The translations under genes were made by a program, and so were the position numbers. Positions 35,522 through 43,327 of a stretch of DNA of 64,000 bases are shown in pieces; positions within the stretch are counted from its first letter, which is position 1; every line of letters begins with the position of its first letter. Source of the DNA: Bacteroidales bacterium UBA6229 (GTDB lineage: Bacteria > Bacteroidota > Bacteroidia > Bacteroidales > F082); assembly GCA_002440975.1 (NCBI GenBank), contig DJWN01000127.1:7949-71948 (forward strand), read 5' to 3'. The notes below the pieces were generated by a model, which was not told the DNA's origin, made no database searches, and saw only the letters and a list, made by a program, of their open reading frames with translations.

Positions 35522-36190
35522 CTAAACTTTGACTTTTGTTGCAGTTTTTGCTTTTTGTCGGTTTCTGTAATAATTACAAAGATGCGATATTCCGCAGTTT
35601 TCGCAATCGGGTGTCCGGGCTTTGCAAACGTATCTGCCGTGCAGTATCAACCAATGATGAGCTTTGGGAATGATATCATCAGGCAAATATTTAACCAGTT
35701 GTTTTTCGGCATCAAATGGATTTTTTGCAGCTGTTGTGAGACCTATTCTTTCTGAAACTCTGAATACATGTGTGTCAACAGCCATAGCTGGTTTGTTGTA
35801 GACAACAGAAGCAATTACATTGGCAGTTTTGCGCCCAACGCCCGGCATCCGTTGCAGTGCTTCAACCGTATCGGGTACCACACCCTTAAACTCATTGAGA
35901 AGGGTTTTTGCCATTCCAATCAGGTTTTTCGCTTTATTATTAGGATATGAACAGGATTTAATCACTTCATAAACAGCTTCCTGGCTGGCATCTGCAAGTG
36001 TATCAGCTTCAGGAAACCGATCGAAAAAGGCAGGTGTAATGAGGTTTACGCGCTTATCCGTACATTGTGCTGACAATATTACAGCAACCAGCAACTGGTA
36101 TGGCGAATCAAAAGATAGCTCAGTTTCAGCTATAGGCATATGCTCTTCAAAATGAGCAATTAAGGCGACAAACTTTTCTTTTTTGGTCAC
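35522..36190 (-). CDS. nth: Endonuclease III (DNA glycosylase/AP lyase)
   Basis: Removes oxidised pyrimidines. The 222-residue protein has the helix-hairpin-helix LQRMPGVGRKTANVIASVVY containing the catalytic Lys, the catalytic Asp in AVDTHVFRVSERIGL, and the C-terminal 4Fe-4S cluster motif C-x6-C-x2-C-x5-C (CKARTPDCENCGISHLC). A short Lys-rich tail (RQKAKTATKVKV) may contact DNA. The start codon is GTG (36190); the predicted mRNA start lies only ~10 bp upstream, so the leader is very short. Same strand as bcp-recA. Confidence 0.95.
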   Translation of the reverse strand: MTKKEKFVALIAHFEEHMPIAETELSFDSPYQLLVAVILSAQCTDKRVNLITPAFFDRFPEADTLADASQEAVYEVIKSCSYPNNKAKNLIGMAKTLLNEFKGVVPDTVEALQRMPGVGRKTANVIASVVYNKPAMAVDTHVFRVSERIGLTTAAKNPFDAEKQLVKYLPDDIIPKAHHWLILHGRYVCKARTPDCENCGISHLCNYYRNRQKAKTATKVKV

Positions 36191-36206
36191 AGGAAATTGT
36201 TTGATA

Positions 36207-36214
36207 CAAATGTA
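36207..36214 (-). promoter_or_regulatory. Promoter -7 element of nth
   Basis: Minus-strand TACATTTG matches TAnnTTTG 17 bp before the GTG start. No TTG -33 element at the expected distance. Confidence 0.45.
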
Positions 36215-36236
36215 ATGCTTTCGCTAAAATAAATAA

Positions 36237-36268
36237 GAGTCTTTGCCACTTTGATGCAGCAAAGACTC
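36237..36268 (-). terminator. Terminator of the sigma factor/small-protein unit
   Basis: A perfect 10-bp stem (GAGTCTTTGC / GCAAAGACTC) with a 12-nt loop, followed on the minus strand by TTATTTATTTT, 24 bp after the small gene's stop. Confidence 0.75.
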
Positions 36269-36291
36269 AAAATTAAACAATGAAAAAATTA

Positions 36292-36495
36292 CTAGTTCAT
36301 CAAAAGTTCCATCTCACCTGTAATATAGCTTTTGCAGCAACTTAAGGCTGAAGCATAAGCCGACAAAAACCTCAGATTAAATGCTGAAGGTTTGAATGTT
36401 TCTTCTTCCATTACTTCTTTTAGTCGCTTTTCGAGAGTTTTGTCGAGATAATTTGCAGGATTGGAACAGGTGTCAAGGGTAAAAGATTTGTTCAT
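36292..36495 (-). CDS. Small conserved-looking protein downstream of sigma factor
   Basis: A 67-residue protein (MNKSFTLDTCSNPANYLDKT, then EKRLKEVMEEETFKPSAFNL and a Cys pair in SALSCCKSY). Three cysteines may bind metal or form disulfides. It follows the sigma-factor gene by 74 bp on the same strand and is closed by a terminator, so it is probably expressed with it. It does not look like a membrane anti-sigma factor, as there is no transmembrane helix. Function unknown. Confidence 0.6.
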   Translation of the reverse strand: MNKSFTLDTCSNPANYLDKTLEKRLKEVMEEETFKPSAFNLRFLSAYASALSCCKSYITGEMELLMN

Positions 36496-36569
36496 AGGCA
36501 GTAACTAAATTTATTAAGTTAAAGTATGAACGTATCAACAGAACCGTTTATTACATCCGCTTCAATTTT

Positions 36570-37157
36570 TTATTGGGTCAGCACCAGGTTTTTCTCATTT
36601 ATCATCTTCCTTATGTTGATCAAGGCATAGCGCATCCTTCCCAAAGCAGTGTTAATACTAACATTGGTGAGTTCCGCAATATCCTTAAAACTCATTTCGG
36701 AGTAAAGACGCAAGTACAAAACTTCTCGTTGTTCCTCTGGCAAAAATGTGATGAGCTGACGCAAGTCCTCATGTATCTGATCCGTAATCATTTGTTGCTC
36801 AACTGATGGGTCGGCCAGGCCGATATTCTCCAGAAAATCGTAACTATCATTCTGAACATCAGAATAAGGAATTCTTTTTGACTTGCGAAAATGGTCAATT
36901 ACAAGATTATGAGCAATGCGCATCGCCCACTGAATAAATTTGCCTTCTTCTTTGTAAGTGCCGTTTTTTATGGTTCGAATAATCTTGATGAAGGTATCCT
37001 GAAAAATATCATCCGCAAGCTGCTTATCTTTGACAAGCATCATGATATAAGAAAAAATCCGAACCTGGTGGCGATTGATCAATAACTCGAAACTGGTATG
37101 ATTACCTTTACGATAACTCTCAACCAGCTCTTTATCAGTGCATTCTAATGCATTCAT
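36570..37157 (-). CDS. RNA polymerase sigma factor, ECF type
   Basis: The 195-residue protein has sigma region 2 (FELLINRHQVRIFSYIMMLV, KQLADDIFQDTFIKI, IQWAMRIAHNLVIDHFRKSK) and region 4 (LPEEQREVLYLRLYSEMSFK, DIAELTNVSINTALGRMRYA). Regions 1 and 3 are absent, as in ECF sigmas. No anti-sigma gene of the usual membrane type follows; instead there is a small Cys-containing protein. It has a near-perfect housekeeping promoter with a leader of about 110 nt. Regulon unknown. Confidence 0.93.
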   Translation of the reverse strand: MNALECTDKELVESYRKGNHTSFELLINRHQVRIFSYIMMLVKDKQLADDIFQDTFIKIIRTIKNGTYKEEGKFIQWAMRIAHNLVIDHFRKSKRIPYSDVQNDSYDFLENIGLADPSVEQQMITDQIHEDLRQLITFLPEEQREVLYLRLYSEMSFKDIAELTNVSINTALGRMRYALINIRKMINEKNLVLTQ

Positions 37158-37273
37158 AGAGCCTCCCTTATTTGCAGTTTTAAGTTTAAAGGGTAAAAGT
37201 TATCGCTATATTGATCCTCCTAAGATTTTATTATTACAGGTTTGTAAACAACAAAAAGTTGAATTTGTTAGGG

Positions 37274-37303
37274 CAAATATACGGATAGATTTAAAAAATG
37301 CAA
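37274..37303 (-). promoter_or_regulatory. Consensus promoter of the sigma-factor gene
   Basis: Minus strand: TTG (37301-37303), exactly 19 bp, TATATTTG (37274-37281). One of the best promoter matches in the window; implies a ~110-nt leader. Confidence 0.75.
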
Positions 37304-37412
37304 GTAGTGAGCAGTTTTTTTTTAATTTTTCGTAAAAATTTCACAGACATAACCTGAACTATTTTCACCAAATCGAATCGAAGTAGCTACGATCTTATCT
37401 TTAATTAATTGG

Positions 37413-37420
37413 TAATTTCG
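37413..37420 (+). promoter_or_regulatory. Possible -7 element of uvrA
   Basis: TAATTTCG (one change from TAnnTTTG) lies 19 bp before the uvrA ATG. A nearly identical TTAATTGGCTAATTTCG occurs at the right edge of the window (63972-63988). Confidence 0.35.
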
Positions 37421-37439
37421 CAAAAATTTATCCCAAAGC

Positions 37440-40250
37440 ATGACTAAGTCGCTTACACAACTGCAAAGCATTCATATTCAAGGCGCAAGAGTAAACAATC
37501 TCAAAAATATAAGTCTGCATATCCCAAAAAACAAGCTTGTTGTTATAACCGGCGTTTCAGGTTCGGGCAAGTCGTCGCTGGCCTTCGACACCTTATATGC
37601 CGAAGGTCAACGTCGCTATGTGGAAAGTCTGAGCTCCTATGCCCGCCAGTTTTTGGGTCGTATGAACAAACCCGATGTGGATTATATCAATGGCATTTCG
37701 CCGGCTATTGCCATCGAACAAAAAGTGAACAGTCGCAATCCGCGATCAACCGTTGGCACTACTACCGAAATTTACGAATACCTCAAGTTGTTGTTTGCAC
37801 GAATTGGCAAAACCTATTCACCACTTTCGGGCAAATTGGTTAAGCGACATCGGGTTTCGGATGTGGTAAATTTTGTGCTCTCACTACCAAACGAAAGTCA
37901 GGCATTGGTTTTGGCACCCCTGAATTTACCTCCCAAACGGACGATCAACCAACAACTAGGCATTCTGATGCAGCAGGGATTTAGTCGTTGTATGGTAAAT
38001 GGTGAGGTGAAAAACATAGAAGACACGATTTCATCTGAAGCACCCAAAAAATCTGACAAAGTCTTTATTGTTGTTGACAGATTACTTATCAATTCCAATG
38101 ATCCTGATCTGTCTGCCCGCATCGCCGACTCTGTGCAAACAGCTTTTTACGAAGGGAAAGATCAGTGTTTGATTGATTTCAAAACGCCTGAAAAGCAAGG
38201 TCACGAGCTTTTTTCTTCCAGCTTTGCAGCGGATGGGATTCAGTTTGAAGAACCAAGCGTGAATATGTTTACTTTTAACAATTCTTATGGAGCCTGCAAG
38301 CGTTGCGAAGGTTTTGGCAGCATCATCGGGATTGATGAAGATCTGGTAATTCCCAACAAAGGACTTTCTGTTTATGAAGGAGCAATAGCTTGCTGGAAAG
38401 GCGAAAAAATGGGTGAATGGAAAGACCAGCTCATCCGCACTGCCCCAAAATTCGATTTTCCGGTTCACAAACCCTTTTATGCTTTATCTGCTGAACAGAA
38501 ACAATTACTTTGGACTGGTAATGAGTATTTTCAAGGCTTAAATGATTTCTTTCAGGAATTGGAAGAACAAACCTATAAGATTCAATATCGGGTGATGCTT
38601 TCGCGATACCGTGGAAAAACTATTTGTCCTGAATGTCAGGGTACAAGACTGCGAAAAGACGCATCTTATGTAAAAGTAGCCGGCAAAAGCATTTCTGAAT
38701 TGGTACTGATGCCATTGGATCAGCTTTACAGCTTTTTTACTGCAATTGAACTTGATGAAACAGATCATCAAATTGCCAAACGCTTATTGAGTGAAATTAC
38801 CAATCGTATTCAATTTTTGCTTGATGTAGGATTGAGTTACCTCACGCTCAATCGTTTATCCAATAGCCTTTCGGGAGGTGAATCGCAACGCATCAATTTA
38901 GCAACCTCGCTCGGAAGCAGTCTGGTTGGTTCTACTTATATCTTGGACGAGCCCAGTATTGGTCTGCATAGCCGCGACACAAAAAGGCTCATCAAAGTAT
39001 TAAAAAAACTACGCGATATTGGTAATACAGTCATCGTGGTGGAGCATGACGAAGAAATTATGCAGGCCGCAGACCAGATCATTGATATTGGCCCTGAGGC
39101 CGGAAGACTCGGCGGCGAATTGATCTTTCAGGGCAGTAGTCAGGAAATTATGCATCATCCGGTCAGCCTCACTGGAAAATACCTTAGCGGCATTTTGAAA
39201 ATTCCGGTTCCTTCGTTTCGACGAAACTGGCACAACTATATTGAAATTAAAGGTGCTTCTCAAAACAACCTCAAACAAATTGATGTGAAATTTCCGCTGA
39301 ATGTGCTAACCGTCATTTCCGGAGTGAGTGGCTCAGGAAAATCATCCTTGGTGCGCAGTATTCTTTATCCTGCCCTACGCAAGCATTTAGGTGGCTATGC
39401 CGAAAAAACCGGAAGTTTTGGCACGCTGGAAGGCGACTTGAATAAAATTGGAAGTGTGGAAATGGTTGACCAAAACCCTATCGGACGCTCATCGCGCTCT
39501 AATCCGGCTACCTATATCAAAGCTTACGATGATATCAGGCAGCTTTTTGCTGACCAAAAACTGGCAAAGGCAAGATTTTACAAACCTGGCTTTTTCAGTT
39601 TCAACGTGCCGGGTGGCCGCTGCGATCAGTGCGAAGGAGAGGGCACTGTTAAAGTGGAGATGCAGTTTATGGCTGATGTTTATCTGGTATGCGAGTCATG
39701 TGGAGGCAAGCGGTTTAAAGAAGAAGTACTGGACATCCGTTTCGAAGGGAAAAACATTGCTGATGTGCTGGATATGACTATTAATGAGGCAATTGAGTTT
39801 TTCGGCCAGGAAACAAAAGCCAAAGTTCAATGCAATAAAATCGTAAATAAACTTAAACCACTTCAGGAAGTCGGATTAGGTTATCTAAAGCTGGGACAGT
39901 CTTCCAGCACACTCAGTGGCGGTGAAGCACAACGTATCAAGCTGGCATTTTTCCTATCGAAAGGTGCAACCGATCAACCCACACTTTTCATATTTGACGA
40001 ACCTACCACCGGCCTTCATTTTCATGATATCAATAAACTTTTGATCGCTTTTCAGGCATTGATTGAAAATGGTCACAGTGTTTTGGTCATCGAACATCAT
40101 CCCGATATCATAAAATCAGCCGACTGGCTCATTGAGCTTGGCCCTGAAGGAGGAATCCTTGGAGGAAAAATGATCTTTGAAGGTACACCCGAAACGCTGA
40201 CCAGGCAACATAAAACGCATACGGCTCTTGCAATCGAATCGAAATTGTAA
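37440..40250 (+). CDS. uvrA: Excinuclease ABC subunit A
   Basis: The damage-recognition ATPase of nucleotide excision repair, 936 residues, the usual length. Two ABC halves are visible: Walker A ITGVSGSGKSSLAFDTLYAE and ISGVSGSGKSSLVRSI, signature motifs NRLSNSLSGGESQRINLATS and SSTLSGGEAQRIKLAFFLSK, and Walker B regions YILDEPSIGLH and FIFDEPTTGLH. Zinc modules: CKRCEGFG/CPECQGTRL in the first half and CDQCEGEG...CESCGGKRF in the second. NSRNPRSTVGTTTEIYEYL is the conserved UvrA hinge. uvrB and uvrC are not in the window. It is transcribed away from the sigma-factor gene. Confidence 0.96.
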   Translation: MTKSLTQLQSIHIQGARVNNLKNISLHIPKNKLVVITGVSGSGKSSLAFDTLYAEGQRRYVESLSSYARQFLGRMNKPDVDYINGISPAIAIEQKVNSRNPRSTVGTTTEIYEYLKLLFARIGKTYSPLSGKLVKRHRVSDVVNFVLSLPNESQALVLAPLNLPPKRTINQQLGILMQQGFSRCMVNGEVKNIEDTISSEAPKKSDKVFIVVDRLLINSNDPDLSARIADSVQTAFYEGKDQCLIDFKTPEKQGHELFSSSFAADGIQFEEPSVNMFTFNNSYGACKRCEGFGSIIGIDEDLVIPNKGLSVYEGAIACWKGEKMGEWKDQLIRTAPKFDFPVHKPFYALSAEQKQLLWTGNEYFQGLNDFFQELEEQTYKIQYRVMLSRYRGKTICPECQGTRLRKDASYVKVAGKSISELVLMPLDQLYSFFTAIELDETDHQIAKRLLSEITNRIQFLLDVGLSYLTLNRLSNSLSGGESQRINLATSLGSSLVGSTYILDEPSIGLHSRDTKRLIKVLKKLRDIGNTVIVVEHDEEIMQAADQIIDIGPEAGRLGGELIFQGSSQEIMHHPVSLTGKYLSGILKIPVPSFRRNWHNYIEIKGASQNNLKQIDVKFPLNVLTVISGVSGSGKSSLVRSILYPALRKHLGGYAEKTGSFGTLEGDLNKIGSVEMVDQNPIGRSSRSNPATYIKAYDDIRQLFADQKLAKARFYKPGFFSFNVPGGRCDQCEGEGTVKVEMQFMADVYLVCESCGGKRFKEEVLDIRFEGKNIADVLDMTINEAIEFFGQETKAKVQCNKIVNKLKPLQEVGLGYLKLGQSSSTLSGGEAQRIKLAFFLSKGATDQPTLFIFDEPTTGLHFHDINKLLIAFQALIENGHSVLVIEHHPDIIKSADWLIELGPEGGILGGKMIFEGTPETLTRQHKTHTALAIESKL

Positions 40251-40305
40251 GCAGGTTTTAATATTTTTTAGAAATTAATCAGGCTGAATATCTTGATTTA
40301 TCTTG

Positions 40306-40313
40306 TATTTTTG
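40306..40313 (+). promoter_or_regulatory. Promoter -7 element of the TolB-like lipoprotein gene
   Basis: TATTTTTG matches TAnnTTTG, 27 bp before the ATG at 40341. The -33 element is weak. Confidence 0.45.
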
Positions 40314-40340
40314 CTCCAAATTAAAATCATTCTAAATAAC

Positions 40341-41510
40341 ATGAAGAAATTTCTGATACCAGTTTACCTTGTTTTTTTATTGAGTGCTTGCAATTCGCCT
40401 TCAGGCTCGCCTTCAGGCTCGCCTTCAGGCTCGTCTTCAGGCCATAATCATGAAGGCCACGATCATGATCACGAAAGCGGCCATAGTCATGCAGAGGCAA
40501 CAGTAAGTAATGTAATTCATTATCCTGAAGAAAAGAATCTGACAAACGTAAAACAGCTCACTTTTGGAGGCGATAATGCTGAAGCATATTTTAGTTTTGA
40601 CGACGAAATGATTGTCTTTCAATCAAATAATCCTGCCTGGTCGCTGGAATGTGATCAGATTTTTTACACCCGTCTCAACGAAGCCAGAATGGATAAAGAA
40701 ATTCCCACGATGATCAGCACTGGCATGGGAAGAACAACCTGCAGCTATTTTATGCCTGGCGACACCACGATTCTTTTTGCTTCGACGCATATGGGCGATG
40801 GCAGTTGTCCGCATGTTCCTGCACCTCGTGAAGACGGCAAATATGTATGGCCGATCTATGAAGATTACAATATTTTCGTATCTGATCTCAACGGCAATAT
40901 CATTGACACACTAACCAACCGGCAAGGTTACGACGCAGAAGCTACTGTATCGCCTAACGGAGATAAAATCGTTTTTACTTCCGATCGCAGTGGTGATTTG
41001 GAACTCTTTACGATGGACATTGACGGAAGTAATGTAAAACAAATCACTTTTGGCTTGGGTTACGATGGCGGTGCTTTCTTTTCTCCAGATGGCAGTAAAC
41101 TGGTTTTCAGATCATCGCGACCAAAAACAACTGAAGATATTGAAGAGTATAGCAACCTTTTGGCCGATGGACTTGTAATGCCCACCAATATGGAAATCTA
41201 TGTGTGTGATGTTGACGGTTCAAACCTGATTCAGGTAACAGATCTGGGTAAAGCCAACTGGGCTCCTTATTTTCATCCTTCAGGCGAAAAGATTTTGTTT
41301 AGCTCCAACCACCATTCCGACAGAGGTTACCAGTTTAACATCTTCCTGATCAATCTGGATGGAAGCGGACTCACGCAAATCACACACGATAAAACTTTCG
41401 ATGCTTTCCCGATGTTTTCGTTTGATGGCAAAAAACTCATTTTTTCCAGTAACCGAAACAACAACGGAACCCGCGACACCAATATTTTCCTTGCTGATTG
41501 GATTGAATAA
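40341..41510 (+). CDS. TolB-like beta-propeller lipoprotein with His-rich N-terminus
   Basis: About 389 residues from the ATG at 40341, with lipobox signal MKKFLIPVYLVFLLSAC. Residues ~20-50 are a low-complexity PSGS repeat followed by a His cluster (HNHEGHDHDHESGHSH), a plausible metal-binding tether. The remainder holds WD40-like/PD40 blades: DAEATVSPNGDKIVFTSDRS, YDGGAFFSPDGSKLVFRSSR, WAPYFHPSGEKILFSSNHHS, DAFPMFSFDGKKLIFSSNRN. The fold suggests protein binding in the periplasm or at the surface. A terminator follows. Role unknown. Confidence 0.8.
   Translation: MKKFLIPVYLVFLLSACNSPSGSPSGSPSGSSSGHNHEGHDHDHESGHSHAEATVSNVIHYPEEKNLTNVKQLTFGGDNAEAYFSFDDEMIVFQSNNPAWSLECDQIFYTRLNEARMDKEIPTMISTGMGRTTCSYFMPGDTTILFASTHMGDGSCPHVPAPREDGKYVWPIYEDYNIFVSDLNGNIIDTLTNRQGYDAEATVSPNGDKIVFTSDRSGDLELFTMDIDGSNVKQITFGLGYDGGAFFSPDGSKLVFRSSRPKTTEDIEEYSNLLADGLVMPTNMEIYVCDVDGSNLIQVTDLGKANWAPYFHPSGEKILFSSNHHSDRGYQFNIFLINLDGSGLTQITHDKTFDAFPMFSFDGKKLIFSSNRNNNGTRDTNIFLADWIE
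40395..40441 (+). repeat. 12-bp tandem repeat in the lipoprotein linker
   Basis: About four head-to-tail copies of TCGCCTTCAGGC (the last is TCGTCTTCAGGC) encode the PSGS linker. Unit length is a multiple of three, so copy changes alter linker length only. Confidence 0.85.
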
Positions 41511-41530
41511 CAATATTTTATGACAAACAA

Positions 41531-41569
41531 AACCTGCAACATCAAAACAACTATGCTGCAGGTTTTTTT
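41531..41569 (+). terminator. Intrinsic terminator after the TolB-like gene
   Basis: AACCTGCA (41531-41538) pairs with TGCAGGTT (41557-41564), then TTTTT. It lies 20 bp after the stop codon. Confidence 0.8.
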
Positions 41570-41698
41570 GTAAAAATCAAAAATATTATTGCATTTGATC
41601 AACTAAAAACCCAATAAATTGCATGATTTTAGCACTAAGCTGAACATTAAGGTTTTAGATGCTGTTTATTTCACTTACCATTAAACTCAACTATCATT

Positions 41699-43270
41699 AT
41701 GAAGAAACCCATACTTTTTCTGTCAATTTTATTCCTGTCCATTACTACTTTTGGTCAATTGAATATGTCATTAGTAGGACAGAAATCTTATAATCAAGAC
41801 CTTAGCGATGTTTGGGGTTACGTTGATGAAACCGGAATTGAATACGCTCTGGTGGGTGTTTACAATGGTTTGTCGGTAGTTTCGCTGGAAGATCCTTCCA
41901 ATCCTGAAGAAGTTTTTTTCGGCCCGGGCCCAAATTCAATCTGGCGCGATATTAAAACCTGGGGCGATTATGCCTATGTTTCCAACGAAAGCGGTGGCGG
42001 CGTTTATATCGTTGACCTGAGCCCGCTTCCGGAAGAGCCGATTACCTCTACAACAAATTTTACAGGCGACACTTATCCTTTCCAAACCATTCATAATCTG
42101 TATATTGATGAATCAGGGAAGCTTTACATTTTTGGTTCCGACAACGGAAATGGAGGTGCTATCATTTGCGATCTCACCCAGGACCCCATGATTCCTGTTG
42201 AGTTAGGTCGCTACAACACCTATTATTTTCACGATGGAATGGCGCGAGGCGATACGCTCTGGGGTTGTGCTTTGTACCAGGGCTTGCTTACTCCAATTGA
42301 CGTTTCGGATCCTTCAAACCCCACTTTGATGGGCTCCGTAGAAACGCCTTCACAATTTACGCATAATGCATGGGTTTCGGATGATGGTACACATGTGTTT
42401 ACGACAGATGAAGTTACAGGAGGATTTATCGGGGCATATAATGTTGTTGATCCATCAAATATGTACGAGGTAGATCGTATCAAAACGAGCAAAGGAAATA
42501 ATGTAATTCCGCATAATGTGCATGTTTTCAATGATTATCTTGTCACTTCGTATTATCGCGATGGCATTGTTGTTCACGATTCAAAATATCCTGACCGACT
42601 TTTTGAAGTAGCCAATTTTGATACCTCTCCACTCTCCGGTGACGGTTTTAACGGAAGTTGGGGAGCATATCCATTTTTACCCAGTGGTTTGATTTTGGCC
42701 AGCGATATCGAAGAAGGTCTTTTTGTGCTGGAAATCGAATACCAACGAGCTGCTTATATTTCTGGTTCTGTGAAAGATATCTCAACGAACAGCCCAATCT
42801 TCAATGCTGAAGTCAGGGTTTTGGAAACCGATTTGGAAACCCAGACAAATTTCGCCGGTGGATTTGAATTAGGCACTTTGCTCAACGGCACCTTTGATGT
42901 GCTTGTTTCGGCAAATGGATACAGCCCTGATACTATCCGTAATGTGGAGCTGATCAATGGAGAAATCACAGCATTGAATGTGGAATTGGATGATTTTTAT
43001 GTTGGCCTTGCTGATCAGCAGGAAATGATAACTATAAAAGTATTTCCAAACCCATTCACTGATTTGATTACAATTGAAATTCCTCAGGAAACTGAAAGTC
43101 AGCTAAGTATGACCATCACAAACAAACTGGGACAAGTTATCTTTAAAGGCATTGTAAATTCGGAAAGCTTCAGCCCGAGGCTTGATCACAAGCTTCAGCC
43201 AGGAAGTTATTTGATCAGCATTTACGATGGACCTCAAATAATTGCCAAAGAAATTGTGATAAAAAAATAA
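41699..43270 (+). CDS. Choice-of-anchor B family secreted protein (LVIVD repeats, T9SS)
   Basis: The 523-residue protein has a signal peptide (MKKPILFLSILFLSITTFGQ). Residues ~25-350 are LVIVD-type propeller repeats of the choice-of-anchor B family (YALVGVYNGLSVVSLEDPSN; YAYVSNESGGGVYIVDLS; HVFTTDEVTGGFIGAYNVVD). A carboxypeptidase-regulatory-like domain follows (ISGSVKDISTNSPIFNAEVR). The last ~80 residues are a type IX sorting domain (IKVFPNPFTDLITIEI, GSYLISIYDG). It is predicted to be exported and surface-attached. Function unknown. Confidence 0.85.
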   Translation: MKKPILFLSILFLSITTFGQLNMSLVGQKSYNQDLSDVWGYVDETGIEYALVGVYNGLSVVSLEDPSNPEEVFFGPGPNSIWRDIKTWGDYAYVSNESGGGVYIVDLSPLPEEPITSTTNFTGDTYPFQTIHNLYIDESGKLYIFGSDNGNGGAIICDLTQDPMIPVELGRYNTYYFHDGMARGDTLWGCALYQGLLTPIDVSDPSNPTLMGSVETPSQFTHNAWVSDDGTHVFTTDEVTGGFIGAYNVVDPSNMYEVDRIKTSKGNNVIPHNVHVFNDYLVTSYYRDGIVVHDSKYPDRLFEVANFDTSPLSGDGFNGSWGAYPFLPSGLILASDIEEGLFVLEIEYQRAAYISGSVKDISTNSPIFNAEVRVLETDLETQTNFAGGFELGTLLNGTFDVLVSANGYSPDTIRNVELINGEITALNVELDDFYVGLADQQEMITIKVFPNPFTDLITIEIPQETESQLSMTITNKLGQVIFKGIVNSESFSPRLDHKLQPGSYLISIYDGPQIIAKEIVIKK

Positions 43271-43289
43271 CCTGAAAATTATCTGAAAG

Positions 43290-43321
43290 AACGCAAGCTG
43301 GAAAAGTTTGCGTTTTTTTTT
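43290..43321 (+). terminator. Intrinsic terminator between convergent secreted-protein genes
   Basis: AACGCAA (43290-43296) pairs with TTGCGTT (43308-43314) and is followed by a run of eight or more T. Confidence 0.8.
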
Positions 43322-43327
43322 TGCCTT

